Positions 44,379 through 54,571 of a stretch of DNA of 64,000 bases are shown piece by piece (position 1 is the first letter of the stretch; each line of letters begins with the position of its first letter). Source of the DNA: Sphingopyxis sp. (GTDB lineage Bacteria > Pseudomonadota > Alphaproteobacteria > Sphingomonadales > Sphingomonadaceae); NCBI GenBank assembly GCA_030145715.1, contig JAIXHQ010000012.1, positions 27,463 through 91,462 of the forward strand. The letters run 5' to 3'. The notes below the pieces were generated by a model. That model did not search any database, was not told where the DNA came from, and was given only the letters and a program-made list of their open reading frames with translations. A program made the translations under genes and the position numbers.

Positions 44379-45473
44379 ATGAGCGAGATCGAGGCCATCC
44401 GGGCCCAGTTGTTGGCCGACATCGACGCCGCAAGCGACGCTGGCGCGATCGAGGCACTGCGCGTCGCCGCGCTGGGCAAGGCGGGCAGCATCACCGCGCT
44501 GCTCAAGACGCTGGGCGCGATGACGCCCGAGGATCGTCAGGCGAAGGGCCCCGAAATCCACGCCCTGCGCGAAGCCGTCACCGCCGCGCTGGGCGCCCGC
44601 AAGGCGGCGATGGAGGCCGCCGCGCTGGATGTCAGGCTGGCGGCCGAGACGATCGACATGTCGCTGCCGACCGACACGCCGCCGCGCGGCAGCATCCACC
44701 CGGTCAGCCAGGTGATGGACGAGCTGGCCGAAATCTTTGCCGACATGGGCTTTGCCGTTGCGACCGGGCCGGAGATCGAGGACGACTGGCGCAATTTTAC
44801 CGCGCTGAACATTCCCGAAACCCATCCCGCGCGCGCGATGCACGACACTTTCTATTTCCCCGACACCGACGCCGATGGGCGCGCCATGTTGCTGCGCACG
44901 CATACATCGCCGGTACAGATCCGCACGATGATGAACCAGGAACCGCCGATCCGCATCATCGCGCCCGGCCGCGTCTATCGCAGCGACAGCGACGCGACGC
45001 ACACGCCGATGTTCCACCAGGTCGAAGGGCTGGTCATCGATCGCGGTATCCATATGGGGCATCTGAAATGGACGCTCGAAACCTTTCTCAAGGCCTATTT
45101 CGAGCGCGACGACATCGTGCTGCGGCTGCGCCCGTCCTATTTTCCGTTCACCGAACCGTCGGCAGAGGTCGATGTCGGATATAAGCAGGAAAAGGGCCGC
45201 CGCATCGTCGGGGGCCATGGCGACGACGACGGCCATGCGTGGATGGAACTGCTGGGCAGCGGCATGGTCAACCGCCGCGTCATCGCCAATTGCGGGCTCG
45301 ATCCCGACGAATGGCAGGGCTTTGCCTTTGGCGTCGGGGTCGATCGGCTCGCGATGCTGAAATATGGCATGGACGACCTGCGCGCCTTTTTCGACGGCGA
45401 CCTGCGCTGGCTGTCGCATTATGGATTTGGCGCGCTGTCGGTGCCGACGCTGAGCGGGGGGATTTCGGCATGA
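44379..45473 (+). CDS. pheS: Phenylalanine--tRNA ligase alpha subunit
   Basis: A 364-residue class II synthetase subunit with an N-terminal coiled coil (tRNA binding) and the catalytic domain. Motif 2 is in [34 protein letters not shown] (in parts) and motif 3 is [31 protein letters not shown] is also typical. It overlaps pheT by 4 bases and works as an alpha2beta2 enzyme with it. Confidence 0.96.
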   Translation: MSEIEAIRAQLLADIDAASDAGAIEALRVAALGKAGSITALLKTLGAMTPEDRQAKGPEIHALREAVTAALGARKAAMEAAALDVRLAAETIDMSLPTDTPPRGSIHPVSQVMDELAEIFADMGFAVATGPEIEDDWRNFTALNIPETHPARAMHDTFYFPDTDADGRAMLLRTHTSPVQIRTMMNQEPPIRIIAPGRVYRSDSDATHTPMFHQVEGLVIDRGIHMGHLKWTLETFLKAYFERDDIVLRLRPSYFPFTEPSAEVDVGYKQEKGRRIVGGHGDDDGHAWMELLGSGMVNRRVIANCGLDPDEWQGFAFGVGVDRLAMLKYGMDDLRAFFDGDLRWLSHYGFGALSVPTLSGGISA

Positions 45474-47857
45474 AGATCAGCGTCGATTGGCTCCGCGAGC
45501 ATCTGGACGGCGAATATTCGGTCGCCGATGTCGTCGCGACGCTCAACCGCATCGGCCATGAGGTCGAAGGCGTCGAGAACCCGGCCGAAAAGCTGGCCGG
45601 ATTCCGCGTCGCGCGGGTGCTGACCGCCGAACGCCACCCCCAGGCCGACAAGTTGCAGGTGCTGACCGTCGACACCGGCGACGGCGGCGCGCCATTGACC
45701 GTCGTGTGCGGCGCGCCGAACGCGCGCGCGGGCCTGATCGGCGTGCTCGGCCTGCCCGGCGCGGTGGTGCCGGTGAACGGCATGGAGTTAAAGGTCGCCG
45801 CCGTGCGCGGGGTCGAATCGAACGGCATGATGTGTTCGACGCGCGAACTGGAACTGGGCGACGATCATGACGGCATCATCGAACTGCCCGCCGACGCGCC
45901 GGTCGGCATGGCCTTTGCCGAATATCACGGCGCGGACGATCCGGTCATCGACATTTCGATCACCCCGAATCGCCAGGACTGCATGGGCGTGCGCGGCATC
46001 GCGCGCGACCTGGCAGCCGCCGGTCTGGGCACGCTGAAGCCGCTCGACGTGCCGAGAATCGCGGGCGAAGGCGCACCAACGATCGAGATTCGCACCGACG
46101 ATGTGGAAGGATGTCCCGCATTTTACGGCCGCACGATCAGCGGCATCACCAACGGCACCGCGCCCGAATGGATGCGCCGGCGACTGGAAGCGGTCGGCCA
46201 GCGGTCGATCTCTGCCCTGGTCGACATCAGCAATTATGTGATGTTCGACCTTGGCCGCCCCAGCCATATCTATGACCGGGCCAAGCTGACCGGGGCGCTC
46301 GTCGCCCGCCGCGCCCGCGATGGCGAGACGGTGAGCGCGCTGAACGGCAAGGAATATGCGCTGGCCGACACAATGACCGTGCTGGCCGACGACAGCGGCG
46401 TCCACGACATCGCGGGCATCATGGGGGGCGAGGATTCGGGATGCAGCGCGGCGACGACCGACGTGCTGGTGGAAATCGCCTATTTCACGCCCGAACGCAT
46501 CGCGTTGACCGGACAGGCGCTCGCGCTGACCAGCGATGCGCGCAGCCGTTTCGAACGGGGGGTCGATCCGGCCTTTCTGGACGATGCGACCGCGATCGTC
46601 ACCGCGCATATCCTGGCGATCTGTGGCGGCACACCGTCGGCCGTCGTCCGTGCGGGCACGCCGCCCACCGACGCAAAGACGGTCGATTACGACCCGTCGC
46701 TGGCGGCATCGCTGGGCGGCATCGCGATTCCCGCCGACCGGCAACAGGCCATTCTTGGCGCGCTCGGCTTTTCCGTAACCGAACAGGGCGACCGCTGGCA
46801 CGTCGCGGTGCCAAGCTGGCGCCGCGATGTCGATGGCGCCCCCGACATCGTCGAGGAAGTGACGCGGATCACCGGTTTCGACGCGATCGCATCGGTGCCG
46901 CTGCCGCGCGCAGACGGGGTGGCAAAACCGACCGCGACGCCCGAACAGCGGCTGGAACGCCGGTTGCGCCGCACGGCGGCCAGCGCCGGGTTCGACGAAG
47001 CCGTCACCTGGTCGTTCATCAGCGAAAGCGATGCCGCCCCCTTTGGCGGCGGCGCCTGGTCGCTGGCCAATCCGATCAGCGAAGATTTGAAGGTCATGCG
47101 CCCGTCGCTGCTGCCCGGCCTGTTGTCCGCGGCGCAGCGCAACCAGAATCGCGGCGCCGACGGCATCCGCCTGTTCGAGATCGGGCGGCGTTATCTGCCC
47201 GATGCCGAATATCCGACGCTGGCGCTGTTGATGGCGGGCGACAAGCGCGCGCGCGGCTGGCAGACGGGCAAGGCCGCGCCGTTCGACGCATTCGACGCCA
47301 AGGCCGCGGCGCTGACGTTGCTGGACGCGGCGGGCGCCCCCGCCGACCGGTTGCAGGTGATGGAAGCGGTGACGGGCGGCAGCATCTGGCACCCCGGCCA
47401 GTCGGCGACGCTGCGCCTGGGGCCCAAGGCGGTGCTGGCCGAATTTGGCGCGCTTCATCCGTCGCTGACCCGCGCGTTCGACATCGACGGGCCGGTGATG
47501 GCGGTGCAGATTTTCCTCGACGCGATTCCGGCAAAGCGAAGCAGCGGCCCGGTCCGCGCAGCCTTTACCCCGCCCGCGCTGCAATCGGTCCGCCGCGATT
47601 TCGCCTTTCTGGCGCCGACCGGCCTGACCGCCGCCGACCTGGTGCGCGCGATCCGCGGCGCCGACAAGGCAAACATCGTCGATGCCCGCCTGTTCGACCG
47701 TTTCGCCGGTCAAGGCGTGCCCGATGGACAGGTAAGCCTGGCCGTCGAGGTCGAATTGCAGCCGGTGGAAAAAAGCTTCAACGACGCCGAACTGAAAGCC
47801 ATCGCCGACAAGGTCGTCGCGGCGGCGGCAAAGATGGGGGCGGTGCTGCGGGGGTGA
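45470..47857 (+). CDS. pheT: Phenylalanine--tRNA ligase beta subunit
   Basis: A 795-residue subunit. The B1 tRNA-binding (EMAP-like) domain starts [19 protein letters not shown] at about residue 45. The editing B3/B4 domain has the [16 protein letters not shown] region and [17 protein letters not shown]. The catalytic-like B6/B7 domains and the C-terminal ferredoxin-like FDX-ACB domain (SVRRDFAFL onward) follow. It edits Tyr mischarged on tRNA-Phe. Start ATG at 45470 overlaps the pheS stop (ATGA). Confidence 0.96.
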   Translation: MKISVDWLREHLDGEYSVADVVATLNRIGHEVEGVENPAEKLAGFRVARVLTAERHPQADKLQVLTVDTGDGGAPLTVVCGAPNARAGLIGVLGLPGAVVPVNGMELKVAAVRGVESNGMMCSTRELELGDDHDGIIELPADAPVGMAFAEYHGADDPVIDISITPNRQDCMGVRGIARDLAAAGLGTLKPLDVPRIAGEGAPTIEIRTDDVEGCPAFYGRTISGITNGTAPEWMRRRLEAVGQRSISALVDISNYVMFDLGRPSHIYDRAKLTGALVARRARDGETVSALNGKEYALADTMTVLADDSGVHDIAGIMGGEDSGCSAATTDVLVEIAYFTPERIALTGQALALTSDARSRFERGVDPAFLDDATAIVTAHILAICGGTPSAVVRAGTPPTDAKTVDYDPSLAASLGGIAIPADRQQAILGALGFSVTEQGDRWHVAVPSWRRDVDGAPDIVEEVTRITGFDAIASVPLPRADGVAKPTATPEQRLERRLRRTAASAGFDEAVTWSFISESDAAPFGGGAWSLANPISEDLKVMRPSLLPGLLSAAQRNQNRGADGIRLFEIGRRYLPDAEYPTLALLMAGDKRARGWQTGKAAPFDAFDAKAAALTLLDAAGAPADRLQVMEAVTGGSIWHPGQSATLRLGPKAVLAEFGALHPSLTRAFDIDGPVMAVQIFLDAIPAKRSSGPVRAAFTPPALQSVRRDFAFLAPTGLTAADLVRAIRGADKANIVDARLFDRFAGQGVPDGQVSLAVEVELQPVEKSFNDAELKAIADKVVAAAAKMGAVLRG

Positions 47858-47891
47858 TCCCACAACGCCGCCGATGAAAGCGAGGATCGCC

Positions 47892-48851
47892 ATGGATACA
47901 AGACATCTTGTCGATCGTGAGATCGCGCCGATCATCGACATGTTCCCCCGCGTCGACCTGGAATCGGCGCCGATCGCCCGGCTTCGCGAGCAGGCGGCCG
48001 AAAGCTATGCGATGCTGCCGCCACCGGTGATCGCGCCCGAACGGCTGGTCGTGCCATCGATCCATGGCGGTCCCGACATCATCGTCTTTCTCTATCGTCC
48101 CGCGACGCCCCGTGCGGGCGGGGGCGCGATCCTGCATATTCATGGCGGCGGGATGGTGATGGGGTCGGTCGAACAGATGCAGGCCGGACCCGCCGCTTTG
48201 GCCGCCGCGGCGGGCGTGCCGGTCGCTTCGGTCGAATATCGCCTCGCCCCCGAACATCCCTTTCCGGCGCCGCAACAGGATTGCCATTCGGCGCTGACCT
48301 GGCTGGCCGGACAGGCCGACGCGCTGGGCTTTGATGCCAGCCGGATCGTCGTCGCGGGCGAGAGCGCGGGCGGCGGGCTGGCGGCGGCGCTGGCCATCAT
48401 GGCGCGCGACCTTGGCGGCCCGGCGATCGCGGGGCAGGTCTTGACCTATCCGATGCTCGACCACCGCACCGGCGGCGATTCCTGCCCCTATGGCAATCCG
48501 ACGACGGGCGAGTTCATCTGGACGCGGGCGAGCAATCGCTTTGGTTGGCGCGCCTTGCAGGGCGATTATCGGATCGACGACGCGCGGCGCGGCTGGTTTT
48601 CGCCAAGCCTTGCCGACGACCTGACCGGCCTGCCGCCCGCCTATATCGCGACGGGCAGCCTCGACCTCTTTTTCGACGAGAATCTCGACTATGCGCGGCG
48701 CCTGGTCGCGGCGGGGGTCGCGGTCGACCTGCACAGCTATGCCGGTGCGATCCACGCCTTTAACGCCGTTCCGCAAGCCCAGCTTTCGCAGCGGTTCAAC
48801 AATGGCGTGCTCGCGGCGGCGACGATGATGGCGGGGCCGGCCGATCGCTGA
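47892..48851 (+). CDS. Alpha/beta hydrolase, hormone-sensitive-lipase-type esterase
   Basis: A 319-residue esterase of the HSL (family IV) type. The oxyanion motif HGGG is at residues 84-87 and nucleophile Ser158 in GESAGG. The Asp is in ATGSLDLFFDEN and the His in AGAIHAFN. EYRLAPEHPFPAP is diagnostic. Probable role is hydrolysis of short-chain esters. The start at 47892 has GAGGA upstream; 47874 is an alternative. It is 34 bases after pheT but probably not functionally linked. Confidence 0.9.
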   Translation: MDTRHLVDREIAPIIDMFPRVDLESAPIARLREQAAESYAMLPPPVIAPERLVVPSIHGGPDIIVFLYRPATPRAGGGAILHIHGGGMVMGSVEQMQAGPAALAAAAGVPVASVEYRLAPEHPFPAPQQDCHSALTWLAGQADALGFDASRIVVAGESAGGGLAAALAIMARDLGGPAIAGQVLTYPMLDHRTGGDSCPYGNPTTGEFIWTRASNRFGWRALQGDYRIDDARRGWFSPSLADDLTGLPPAYIATGSLDLFFDENLDYARRLVAAGVAVDLHSYAGAIHAFNAVPQAQLSQRFNNGVLAAATMMAGPADR

Positions 48852-48881
48852 GTGCCCGGGGGCGAGTTGATGCCCCTTTCT

Positions 48882-48996
48882 TCCCTTCCGCTTGCGGAAC
48901 AGGCTGGGGGCGCCAGCGGCGGTGCGGATGCCCACCCCGCTGCGACCTAACGAGCAAGCTCGCAAGTCTCGCTGCCCCTTCCGCTTGCGGGAGGGG
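48882..48996 (+). repeat. Repeat-like hairpin region
   Basis: CTTCCGCTTGCGG occurs twice (near 48887 and 48978), and the second lies within a hairpin CCCCTTCCGC-tt-GCGGGAGGGG (48975-48996) with one mismatch. A CGAGCAAGCTCG palindrome lies between. It looks like a REP-type cluster between convergent genes. Confidence 0.55.
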
Positions 48997-49027
48997 GGTG
49001 ACGGCGGCCGGTCATGGCATAATGGAC

Positions 49028-51787
49028 CTACGCCGCCACGGCTTCCTCGCTCTGGCTCCCCGCAGCCTCCAGCAGGCGCTTCTCCAGCGATTTCACCCGT
49101 GCCGCGCTGTCGATCTTGTCGCCGATCAGGTCGGTGACGTAAAATGTATCGACCGCGCGTTCGCCATAGGTCGCGACATGGGCGCTGTGGACCGTCACTT
49201 TCGACTGGAACAGCGCATAGGCCAGTTGGTTGAGCAGCGCGGGCCGGTCCTGTGCATTGACCTCTATCACCGTGAATCGGTTCGACGCCTTGTTATCGAC
49301 AAAGACGTTCGGCGCGACGCGGAACGCTTCGGCGCGGGTGCGCGGAAGGGCGCGGGCTTCGAGTTTGGGCAGCAATTTGTGACGGTTGGCGAGCGCGTCC
49401 TCTATCGCGCGGGTCAGCCGGCCGATCTGTCCCGCCTCGTCGAACGGGCGGCCGATCGGGTCCTGCACCAGGAAATTGTCGAGCGCGAGGCCGTCGCGCG
49501 TCGTGTGGATGCGCGCATCGATGATGTTGCCGCCGGCCAGATGGATGCCGCCCGCGATACGATAGAAAAGCCCCGGATGGTCGGCGGCGAGAACCATGAC
49601 CAGCGTCGCGCCGCGATCGTCGTCGGGAACCGCCGCAATGTGCAGCGGCGCGTCGCCCGCCTGGCGGATATGGACCAGATTGGCGGCGATCACCTCGACC
49701 GGTTCGGCGATCCAATAGCTTTCGGGAAGACGCTTTGCGACCTTGTCGAACGTCTTGCGGTCGAACCCGAATTGGGCGGCGGCGGCTTCTTTCTTGCTGT
49801 CGATCCGTGCTTCGCGACCGCGCTGTTTGTGGCCAAGGCGCAGCACCTCTTCGGCGGCATCGAACAATTCGGTGAGGAGCTGGCGTTTCCAGCCGTTCCA
49901 CACGCCCGGCCCGACCGCGCGGATGTCGACGACGGTCAGAACGAGCAGCAGGCGGAGCCGTTCGGGCGACTGGACGACCTGCGCAAAATCGAGGATCGTC
50001 TTGAAATCGGCGAGGTCGCGCTTGAACGCCGTTGCCGACATCAGCAGATGGTAGCGCACGAGCCACGAAACCGTTTCGGTCTCTGCCTCGCTCAACCCCA
50101 GGCGCGGGCAGACGCGCAGCGCCAGTTCCGCGCCCAGGACGCTGTGGTCGCCGCCGCGTCCCTTGGCAATGTCGTGCAGCAGCACCGCGACATAGATGAC
50201 GCGCCGCGAATGAATCTGGTCCATGATCGCGGTCGATAGCGGATGGTCGCCCTGCAACCGGCTCTGTTCGATGTCGGCCAGCAGGCCGATCGCGCGGATC
50301 GTATGTTCGTCGACCGTATAATGATGATACATGTCGAATTGCATCTGGGCGACGACGCGGCCGAAATCGGGAATGAAGCGGCCGAACACCCCGGCTTCGT
50401 TCATCCAGCGCAGCACCGTTTCGGGATCGCGCCGGCTGGTCAGCACGTCGAGGAAAAGGGCGTTCGCGCGCGCGATCTGGCGCACGCCCCGCGCGTCGAT
50501 CAGCTTTGCATCGTGGCGCGCCTGCCGCATCGCCTGGGGATGGATTTCCAGCCCATGCTTGTCGGCAAGCGCGAAGATTTCCACCAGCCGCACCGGGTCC
50601 TGCTGAAAGAAATCATCGCGTGGCAAGGCCAGGCGGCCGCGATCGAGAACGAAGCCATGAAGCTTGCCCGGACGCCGCCGCAGCGTCGGCAGAAAGCGTC
50701 GGCCGCGCGCCGCCATCTGGTCGTCAAGATGCGCAAGAAAGGTCCCGGTGACGTCACCGACGCTTTTGGCGTGAAGGAAATAAAGCTGCATGAAGCGTTC
50801 GACCGCGCTTTTGCCCGGCCGGTCGGCGAACTGCATCCGGCGCGCGATTTCCGGCTGAAAGTCGAAGGTCAGCCGGTCTTCGGCCCGGCCCGCGAGGATA
50901 TGGAGGTGACAGCGGACGGCGAGCAGGAAATTTTCCGCGCGTTCGAACTGTCGCAATTCGCGGCCCGTCAACAGCCCCGCGCCGACCAGTTCGGGGACGG
51001 TCCGCACCCGGTGGATGAACTTGCCGATCCAGAACAGGGTCTGAAGGTCGCGAAGCCCGCCCTTTCCTTCCTTCACATTGGGTTCGACGACATAGCGCGA
51101 ATCCCCCATCCGCTTGTGCCGCTCGTCACGCTCGGCCAGCTTTTCGGCGACGAAGGCACGCGCATTGCCGGCCACGACCTCTGCATCGAAGCGCGCCGAC
51201 GCCTGATCGTACAGCGCCCGGTCGCCCCAGATGAAGCGTCCTTCCAGCAGCGCGGTGCGGATGGTAATATCATCCTTTGCCGCGCGCACCATTTCGTCGA
51301 GCGAACGGCTGGAATGCCCGACCTTCAGCCCCAGGTCCCACAGGGTATAAAGCTGCGCCTCGATCACCTGTTCGGTCCAGCTCGTCTGTTTGAACGGGGT
51401 CAGGAAGCCGATGTCGATGTCGCTGTGCGGCGCCATTTCGCCGCGGCCATAGCCGCCGACCGCGATCAGGGTGATGCGCTCCCCCGCCGAGCGGTTGCCC
51501 GACGGATAAAGATGATCGGTCGTGAAATCATGGCTGAGCCGGACGATCTGATCGATCAGGAAGGCCGTCGCGTTCGCCGCGAGGCGGCCCGACGAAGGGC
51601 GCGCGAGCAGTCGCCGCTCAATCTCTGCCCGTCCCCGGTCCAGCGCGTCCTTCAGCAACGCCACCATCGCGCGGCGGCGCGCGCCGGTGTCGCCATTCTC
51701 CCCCGCAACGATGGCGAGCCGGTCCGACAGGTCGCGCCGGTCGATGATCGCGCGGCGATGGTCGAGATTGTCGAACAGGTCGCTCAT
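49028..51787 (-). CDS. glnD: [Protein-PII] uridylyltransferase/uridylyl-removing enzyme
   Basis: A 919-residue nitrogen sensor. The nucleotidyltransferase motif GGYGRGEMAPHSDIDI is at residues 111-126 with catalytic Asp123 and Asp125. An HD domain follows (VLLHDIAKGRGGDHS), removing UMP, and two ACT domains at the C-terminus sense glutamine. It uridylylates GlnB/GlnK when glutamine is low and controls GlnE and NtrB. The start overlaps the mutS stop (ATGA), giving a mutS-glnD operon as in several alphaproteobacteria. Confidence 0.95.
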   Translation of the reverse strand: MSDLFDNLDHRRAIIDRRDLSDRLAIVAGENGDTGARRRAMVALLKDALDRGRAEIERRLLARPSSGRLAANATAFLIDQIVRLSHDFTTDHLYPSGNRSAGERITLIAVGGYGRGEMAPHSDIDIGFLTPFKQTSWTEQVIEAQLYTLWDLGLKVGHSSRSLDEMVRAAKDDITIRTALLEGRFIWGDRALYDQASARFDAEVVAGNARAFVAEKLAERDERHKRMGDSRYVVEPNVKEGKGGLRDLQTLFWIGKFIHRVRTVPELVGAGLLTGRELRQFERAENFLLAVRCHLHILAGRAEDRLTFDFQPEIARRMQFADRPGKSAVERFMQLYFLHAKSVGDVTGTFLAHLDDQMAARGRRFLPTLRRRPGKLHGFVLDRGRLALPRDDFFQQDPVRLVEIFALADKHGLEIHPQAMRQARHDAKLIDARGVRQIARANALFLDVLTSRRDPETVLRWMNEAGVFGRFIPDFGRVVAQMQFDMYHHYTVDEHTIRAIGLLADIEQSRLQGDHPLSTAIMDQIHSRRVIYVAVLLHDIAKGRGGDHSVLGAELALRVCPRLGLSEAETETVSWLVRYHLLMSATAFKRDLADFKTILDFAQVVQSPERLRLLLVLTVVDIRAVGPGVWNGWKRQLLTELFDAAEEVLRLGHKQRGREARIDSKKEAAAAQFGFDRKTFDKVAKRLPESYWIAEPVEVIAANLVHIRQAGDAPLHIAAVPDDDRGATLVMVLAADHPGLFYRIAGGIHLAGGNIIDARIHTTRDGLALDNFLVQDPIGRPFDEAGQIGRLTRAIEDALANRHKLLPKLEARALPRTRAEAFRVAPNVFVDNKASNRFTVIEVNAQDRPALLNQLAYALFQSKVTVHSAHVATYGERAVDTFYVTDLIGDKIDSAARVKSLEKRLLEAAGSQSEEAVAA

Positions 51788-54447
51788 CCTTCGTCCGCCA
51801 CCAGTCGTTTGAGGGCGTAAAGCGCGTCCAGCGCCTCACGCGGGGCCAGCGCATCGGGGTCGATCGCCGCAAGGGCGTCGCGAAGGGCATCGCCGATCGC
51901 CGCGGGGGCGTCGGCAAGCGCGGCGGCAAACAGCGGCAGGTCGTCAAGTCCGGCGGCCAGTCCGCCCGTTTTTTCCCGTCCGGCTTCGAGTTTTGCCAGC
52001 ACCGCCTCCGCCCGCCGGACCACCGTCGCGGGAACGCCCGCGAGGCGCGCGACGGCAAGGCCATAGCTGCGATCGGCGGGGCCGTCGGCAACCTCGTGCA
52101 GCAGCACCAGATCGCCCTGCCACTCCCGCGCGCGGACATGGTGGAGCGACAGCGCATCCAATGTTTCCGAAAGCCGCGTCAGTTCGTGATAATGGGTCGC
52201 GAACAGGCAGCGGCACCGGTTCACCTCATGCACCGCCTCCACCACCGACCACGCGAGCGCCAGCCCGTCATAGGTCGATGTGCCGCGCCCGACCTCGTCA
52301 AGGATGACGAAACTTTGCGGGGTCGCCTGGGCCAGGATCGCGGCGGTTTCGACCATTTCGACCATGAAGGTCGAACGCCCGCGCGCCAGATTGTCGCTGG
52401 CGCCGACGCGGCTGAACAGGCGGTCGACCAGCCCGAGCCGCGCCGATGCGGCGGGGACAAAGCTGCCCGCCTGTGCAAGGACAAAGATCAGCGCATTCTG
52501 GCGCAGAAAGGTCGATTTGCCGCCCATATTCGGGCCGGTCACAAGCCAGAGCCGGTCATCGGCCGACAGCGCGACGTCATTGGGCACGAACCGCTCGCCC
52601 GATTTCGCCAGCGCCGCCTCGACCACCGGATGGCGGCCGCCCACGACATCGAGGCACGGGTCGTCGGACAGGTCGGGGCGGCACCAATTGTGGCTCATCG
52701 CATGATCGGCAAGGGCGGCGGCGACGTCGATGCGCGCCAGCACGTCGCACGATACGGCAATCGCCTCGCGCCGGGCGATGGCGGCTTCGGTCAGCGATTC
52801 CAGATGCGCGGCTTCGGCGGCGATCGCATGGACGCCGGCCTGCGTCACCCGGCTTGCCGCTTCGTGCAGGTCCGCGGAATTGAAGCGGACGACGCCCGCC
52901 AGCGTCTGACGATGGGCAAAGCCCGATTCGGGCGCCATCAGCGCATCGGCGTGCCTAGCGGGAACCTCTACATGATAACCCAGCACGCCATTGTGGCGAA
53001 TCTTGAGCGACGCGATGCCGGTGCGGTCGCGATATTGCGCCTCCAGCGCCGCGATCGCCTTTCGCCCGTCGCGCGCCGTTTCGCGCAGCGCGTCGAGCGC
53101 ATGGTCATAGCCTTCGGCGATATAGCCGCCCTGCGCCGCGTCGACCGGCGGCGTTTCGATCAACGCGCGGGACAGTTCGTCGACAAAGCTGCCATGGCCG
53201 TCGAGACCGGGAAGCAGCCGGGCGAGCAAAGGCGGCAGGTCGGGCCGAAGCGCGAGCCGTTCGCGAAGCAGGCGCGCGCCGCCAAGCGCATCGCGAAGCT
53301 GGGCCAGATCGCGCGGGCCGCCGCGCCCGGCGACAAGACGGCCGAGGGCGCGGCCGGCATCGGGCAGCGCGCGCAATGCCACACGCAGTTCGCCGCGCCA
53401 CAGCGCATCGCGCGCCAGTCCATCGACCAGATCCAGCCGGTCGAGGATCGCCGCCTTGTCGGTCAGCGGGCTCGCCAGATCGTCGGCCAGCAGGCGCGCG
53501 CCCGCCGCCGTGACGGTGCGGTCGATGGTGCCGAGCAGGCTGCCCTCGCGCGCGCCCGCCATCGTGCGGACGAGTTCCAGGCTTTCGCGCGTCGCGGCGT
53601 CGATCGCCATCCGTCCCGACGCGATATGCCGCACCGGGGTCTGGAGAAGCGTCGGCCCGCCTGTCCCGACATGGTCGAGATAGGCGACCAGCGCGCCCAT
53701 GGCGGCGATTTCGCTGCGCCCGAACTGGCCGAACCCATCGAGGGTCTGAACGCCAAAAAAGCCTTCCAGCCGCTTTTGCGCGCCGGTCGTCGAAAAATCG
53801 GACGATGGACGGCGCACCAATTGCCGCGCGGTCCATGCCGACGGCTCGTCCCCCGCTTCGCTGACCAGCAGTTCGGACGGCGCAAGCCGCGCGAGTTCGG
53901 CATCGACCGCATCGGGCCGCACCGCCACGACTTCGAAGCGGCCGGTCGAAATATCGGCGGCGGCAATCGCGACGTCCCCATCGGCCCCGACCTGGGCGAG
54001 CGCGGCCAGCATGTTCGCGCTGCGCCCTTCGAGCAGCGATTCTTCGGTCAGCGTGCCCGCGGTGACGAACCGCACGATGTCGCGGGCGACCAGCGCCTTT
54101 GACCCGCCCCGGGCCTTTGCCTCTGCCGGGGTTTCAATCTGTTCGGCGATCGCGACGCGGTGCCCCGCGCGGATCAGGCGCGCGAGATAGGATTCGGCGG
54201 CATGAACCGGCACGCCGCACATCGCCACCGGTTGACCATCATGTTCGCCGCGCGATGTCAGCGCGATGTCGAGCGTCGATGCCGCGGCCTTGGCATCGTC
54301 GAAAAACAGCTCGAAAAAATCGCCCATGCGATAGAAGAGCAGGCAATCCCCCGCCTTTTCCTTCAGCGACCAATATTGCGCCATCATCGGCGTGGGAGCG
54401 GGGGCGGCGGCATTGGAATTGGCGGGTGTGCGGGCGGTAACGGGCAT
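51784..54447 (-). CDS. mutS: DNA mismatch repair protein MutS
   Basis: An 887-residue MutS1. The mismatch-contact motif is FFE at residues 44-46 in RMGDFFELF. The ATPase Walker A is GPNMGGKST, with Walker B region FVILDEVGRGTSTYDG and the conserved ATHYHEL. A flexible Ala/Pro-rich N-terminus of about 22 residues precedes the first domain. It recognises base mismatches and calls in MutL. It is divergent from maeB and coupled to glnD downstream. Confidence 0.96.
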   Translation of the reverse strand: MPVTARTPANSNAAAPAPTPMMAQYWSLKEKAGDCLLFYRMGDFFELFFDDAKAAASTLDIALTSRGEHDGQPVAMCGVPVHAAESYLARLIRAGHRVAIAEQIETPAEAKARGGSKALVARDIVRFVTAGTLTEESLLEGRSANMLAALAQVGADGDVAIAAADISTGRFEVVAVRPDAVDAELARLAPSELLVSEAGDEPSAWTARQLVRRPSSDFSTTGAQKRLEGFFGVQTLDGFGQFGRSEIAAMGALVAYLDHVGTGGPTLLQTPVRHIASGRMAIDAATRESLELVRTMAGAREGSLLGTIDRTVTAAGARLLADDLASPLTDKAAILDRLDLVDGLARDALWRGELRVALRALPDAGRALGRLVAGRGGPRDLAQLRDALGGARLLRERLALRPDLPPLLARLLPGLDGHGSFVDELSRALIETPPVDAAQGGYIAEGYDHALDALRETARDGRKAIAALEAQYRDRTGIASLKIRHNGVLGYHVEVPARHADALMAPESGFAHRQTLAGVVRFNSADLHEAASRVTQAGVHAIAAEAAHLESLTEAAIARREAIAVSCDVLARIDVAAALADHAMSHNWCRPDLSDDPCLDVVGGRHPVVEAALAKSGERFVPNDVALSADDRLWLVTGPNMGGKSTFLRQNALIFVLAQAGSFVPAASARLGLVDRLFSRVGASDNLARGRSTFMVEMVETAAILAQATPQSFVILDEVGRGTSTYDGLALAWSVVEAVHEVNRCRCLFATHYHELTRLSETLDALSLHHVRAREWQGDLVLLHEVADGPADRSYGLAVARLAGVPATVVRRAEAVLAKLEAGREKTGGLAAGLDDLPLFAAALADAPAAIGDALRDALAAIDPDALAPREALDALYALKRLVADEG

Positions 54448-54571
54448 GGGACATGCTTAGGGGCCGATATGGGCCCGTGGCAAGCGATGCCACGCGATTC
54501 CCGGTTCCATTTCGCCAACGTAACGCTAGGGAAAGGGTTCGCGCGCATCTGGTGGATATTTGAGAGGACGA

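Noticed and set aside
45788..47941. 717-codon minus-strand frame opposite pheT
   Set aside because: Shadow frame of PheT, which is unambiguous.
52096..54102. 668-codon plus-strand frame opposite mutS
   Set aside because: Shadow frame of MutS, which is unambiguous.
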